Positions 5,148 to 6,252 of a stretch of 6,252 bases of DNA are shown in pieces; position 1 is the stretch's first letter, and the number at the start of each line of letters is the position of its first letter. The stretch comes from Actinomycetota bacterium (GTDB lineage: Bacteria; Actinomycetota; Actinomycetes; Nanopelagicales; Nanopelagicaceae). The stretch covers positions 1-6,252 of the forward strand of contig SXRC01000024.1 of the NCBI GenBank assembly GCA_005793655.1, written 5' to 3'. A model generated the notes under the pieces. That model was not told where the DNA came from. It worked only from the letters and a program-made list of their open reading frames with translations, and searched no databases. The translations under genes were made by a program, and so were the position numbers.

Positions 5148-6252
5148 TTAGGTATTTTGCGGAAAGCCTAAATTAATTCCACCATGGCTTGGATCTAACC
5201 AACGACTTGTAACAACTTTGCCACGGGTAAAGAAGTGAACGCCTTCAGTTCCATGTGCATGTGAATCACCAAATAAAGAGTTCTTCCAACCACCAAATGA
5301 GAAGTAAGCCATTGGCACTGGAATAGGTACGTTAATACCGACCATTCCCACCTCAACCTCATTTTGGAATCGACGTGCTGCCCCACCATCGTTAGTAAAA
5401 ATGGCTGTGCCATTTCCATATTGATGATCATTTACTAATTTCAGTGCCTCGTCATAGCTTTTTACTCTGATTACACTAAGTACCGGACCAAAAATCTCCT
5501 CTAAATAAATACTCATATTTGGTTTCACCTGATCAAACAAGGTCGGCCCAAGCCAAAAACCTTCAGAATCCAACATCACATCTCGACCATCAAAAATAAT
5601 CTTGGCGCCCTCTTTTTCACCAGCTGCAATATAGGCCGCAACCTTGTCACGATGCACCTTGGTAACAAGTGGACCCATATCAGCACCCTTGGTGCCATCA
5701 CCAGTTTTAATTTTTAATGCTCGCTCTTTAATTTTTTCAATTAACTTATCGGCAATAGGCTCAACTGCAACAATTGCTGAAATTGCCATGCACCTCTCAC
5801 CGGCAGAACCAAAGCCAGCATTGATTGCTGCATCTGCTGCCAAGTTTAGATCAGCATCAGGTAATACGATCATGTGGTTTTTAGCACCACCTAAAGCTTG
5901 AACTCGCTTACCCGCTTTTGTGCCAGTCTCATAAACATATTTAGCAATTGGGGTTGATCCCACAAATGAAACTGCTTTGATCCCTGGGTGATTTAAAAGG
6001 GCATCAACCGCTACTTTGTCGCCATGAACCACATTAAATACACCATCGGGTAATCCTGCCTCTTTCAGCAGTTGTGCAACCAACATGATTGCACTTGGAT
6101 CTTTTTCAGACGGTTTAACAATAACTGTGTTTCCACAAGCAATTGCAATTGGGAAAAACCACATTGGCACCATAGCTGGGAAATTAAATGGTGATATCAC
6201 AGCAACTGGCCCTAGTGGTTGCCGGATTGAATAAACATCTACTCCGGTAGAT
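5148..6252 (-). CDS. mmsA: Methylmalonate-semialdehyde dehydrogenase, CoA-acylating (C-terminal part)
   Basis: This is an NAD-dependent, CoA-acylating aldehyde dehydrogenase that converts methylmalonate semialdehyde to propionyl-CoA, or malonate semialdehyde to acetyl-CoA, with loss of CO2. The window holds the last 367 residues of a protein usually about 500 long. The N-terminus lies beyond 6252: the frame stays open to the edge and reads as conserved MmsA sequence (STGVDVYSIRQPLGPVA). The GTG at 6200-6198 is therefore an internal valine codon. Visible features are PFNFPAM with the catalytic asparagine at residues 21-27 of the visible part, VSFVGST, the nucleophile cysteine in GERCMA (codon 5792-5790), EEIFGPVLSV, and the MmsA-type tail FFTRGKVVTSRW. 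LGGAKNH occurs where hydrolytic aldehyde dehydrogenases have ELGGK, so the general-base glutamate is absent, as expected for the CoA-dependent branch. Its own promoter is not visible. Confidence 0.93.
   Translation of the reverse strand, partial: STGVDVYSIRQPLGPVAVISPFNFPAMVPMWFFPIAIACGNTVIVKPSEKDPSAIMLVAQLLKEAGLPDGVFNVVHGDKVAVDALLNHPGIKAVSFVGSTPIAKYVYETGTKAGKRVQALGGAKNHMIVLPDADLNLAADAAINAGFGSAGERCMAISAIVAVEPIADKLIEKIKERALKIKTGDGTKGADMGPLVTKVHRDKVAAYIAAGEKEGAKIIFDGRDVMLDSEGFWLGPTLFDQVKPNMSIYLEEIFGPVLSVIRVKSYDEALKLVNDHQYGNGTAIFTNDGGAARRFQNEVEVGMVGINVPIPVPMAYFSFGGWKNSLFGDSHAHGTEGVHFFTRGKVVTSRWLDPSHGGINLGFPQNT

Noticed and set aside
6198..6200. GTG at 6200 as the start of the MmsA-type gene
   Set aside because: The frame is open to the window edge and the 17 codons before it read as conserved MmsA sequence, so the GTG is an internal valine.

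Overview
The window carries six protein-coding genes packed almost without gaps: a minus-strand block at positions 1-3522, a divergent control region at 3523-3751, one plus-strand gene at 3752-5146, and a convergent minus-strand gene entering from the right edge at 5148-6252. The DNA is AT-rich and tightly packed. The first gene of the left block has no Shine-Dalgarno sequence but has a -10-like hexamer six bases before its ATG, as in leaderless actinobacterial transcripts. Together with the flavour of the proteins this suggests a streamlined low-GC actinobacterium, for example a freshwater Nanopelagicales (acI) type. That assignment is inference; there is no rRNA or marker gene here to prove it.

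Left block, read right to left: an FAD-linked D-2-hydroxyacid (D-lactate/glycolate type) dehydrogenase, a TerC/Alx-family membrane protein (probable Mn2+ exporter), an ABC-2 polysaccharide/polyol-phosphate export permease (Wzm/TagG/RfbD type), and the N-terminal 124 residues of its ATPase partner (Wzt/TagH/RfbE type), which runs off the left edge. Gaps are 0 and 5 bases, followed by a 17-base overlap, so the four genes are probably co-transcribed and partly translationally coupled, although their functions are not obviously related.

Right half: a class III PLP aminotransferase of the glutamate-1-semialdehyde aminomutase-like group ends one base from the stop of a convergent CoA-acylating methylmalonate-semialdehyde dehydrogenase (MmsA/IolA type), whose N-terminus lies beyond the window. 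A pathway can be proposed in which the aminotransferase makes malonate or methylmalonate semialdehyde from a beta-amino acid and MmsA turns it into acetyl- or propionyl-CoA. This rests on adjacency only.

The least explained DNA is the 229-base divergent region. It holds three dyads and a good Shine-Dalgarno sequence stranded 51 bases before the aminotransferase ATG. Two copies of AAAATTTT flank the intervening segment, so pairing them would place that Shine-Dalgarno 7 bases from the ATG. I found no CRISPR array, insertion sequence, tRNA or rRNA, and no clearly new multi-gene system.
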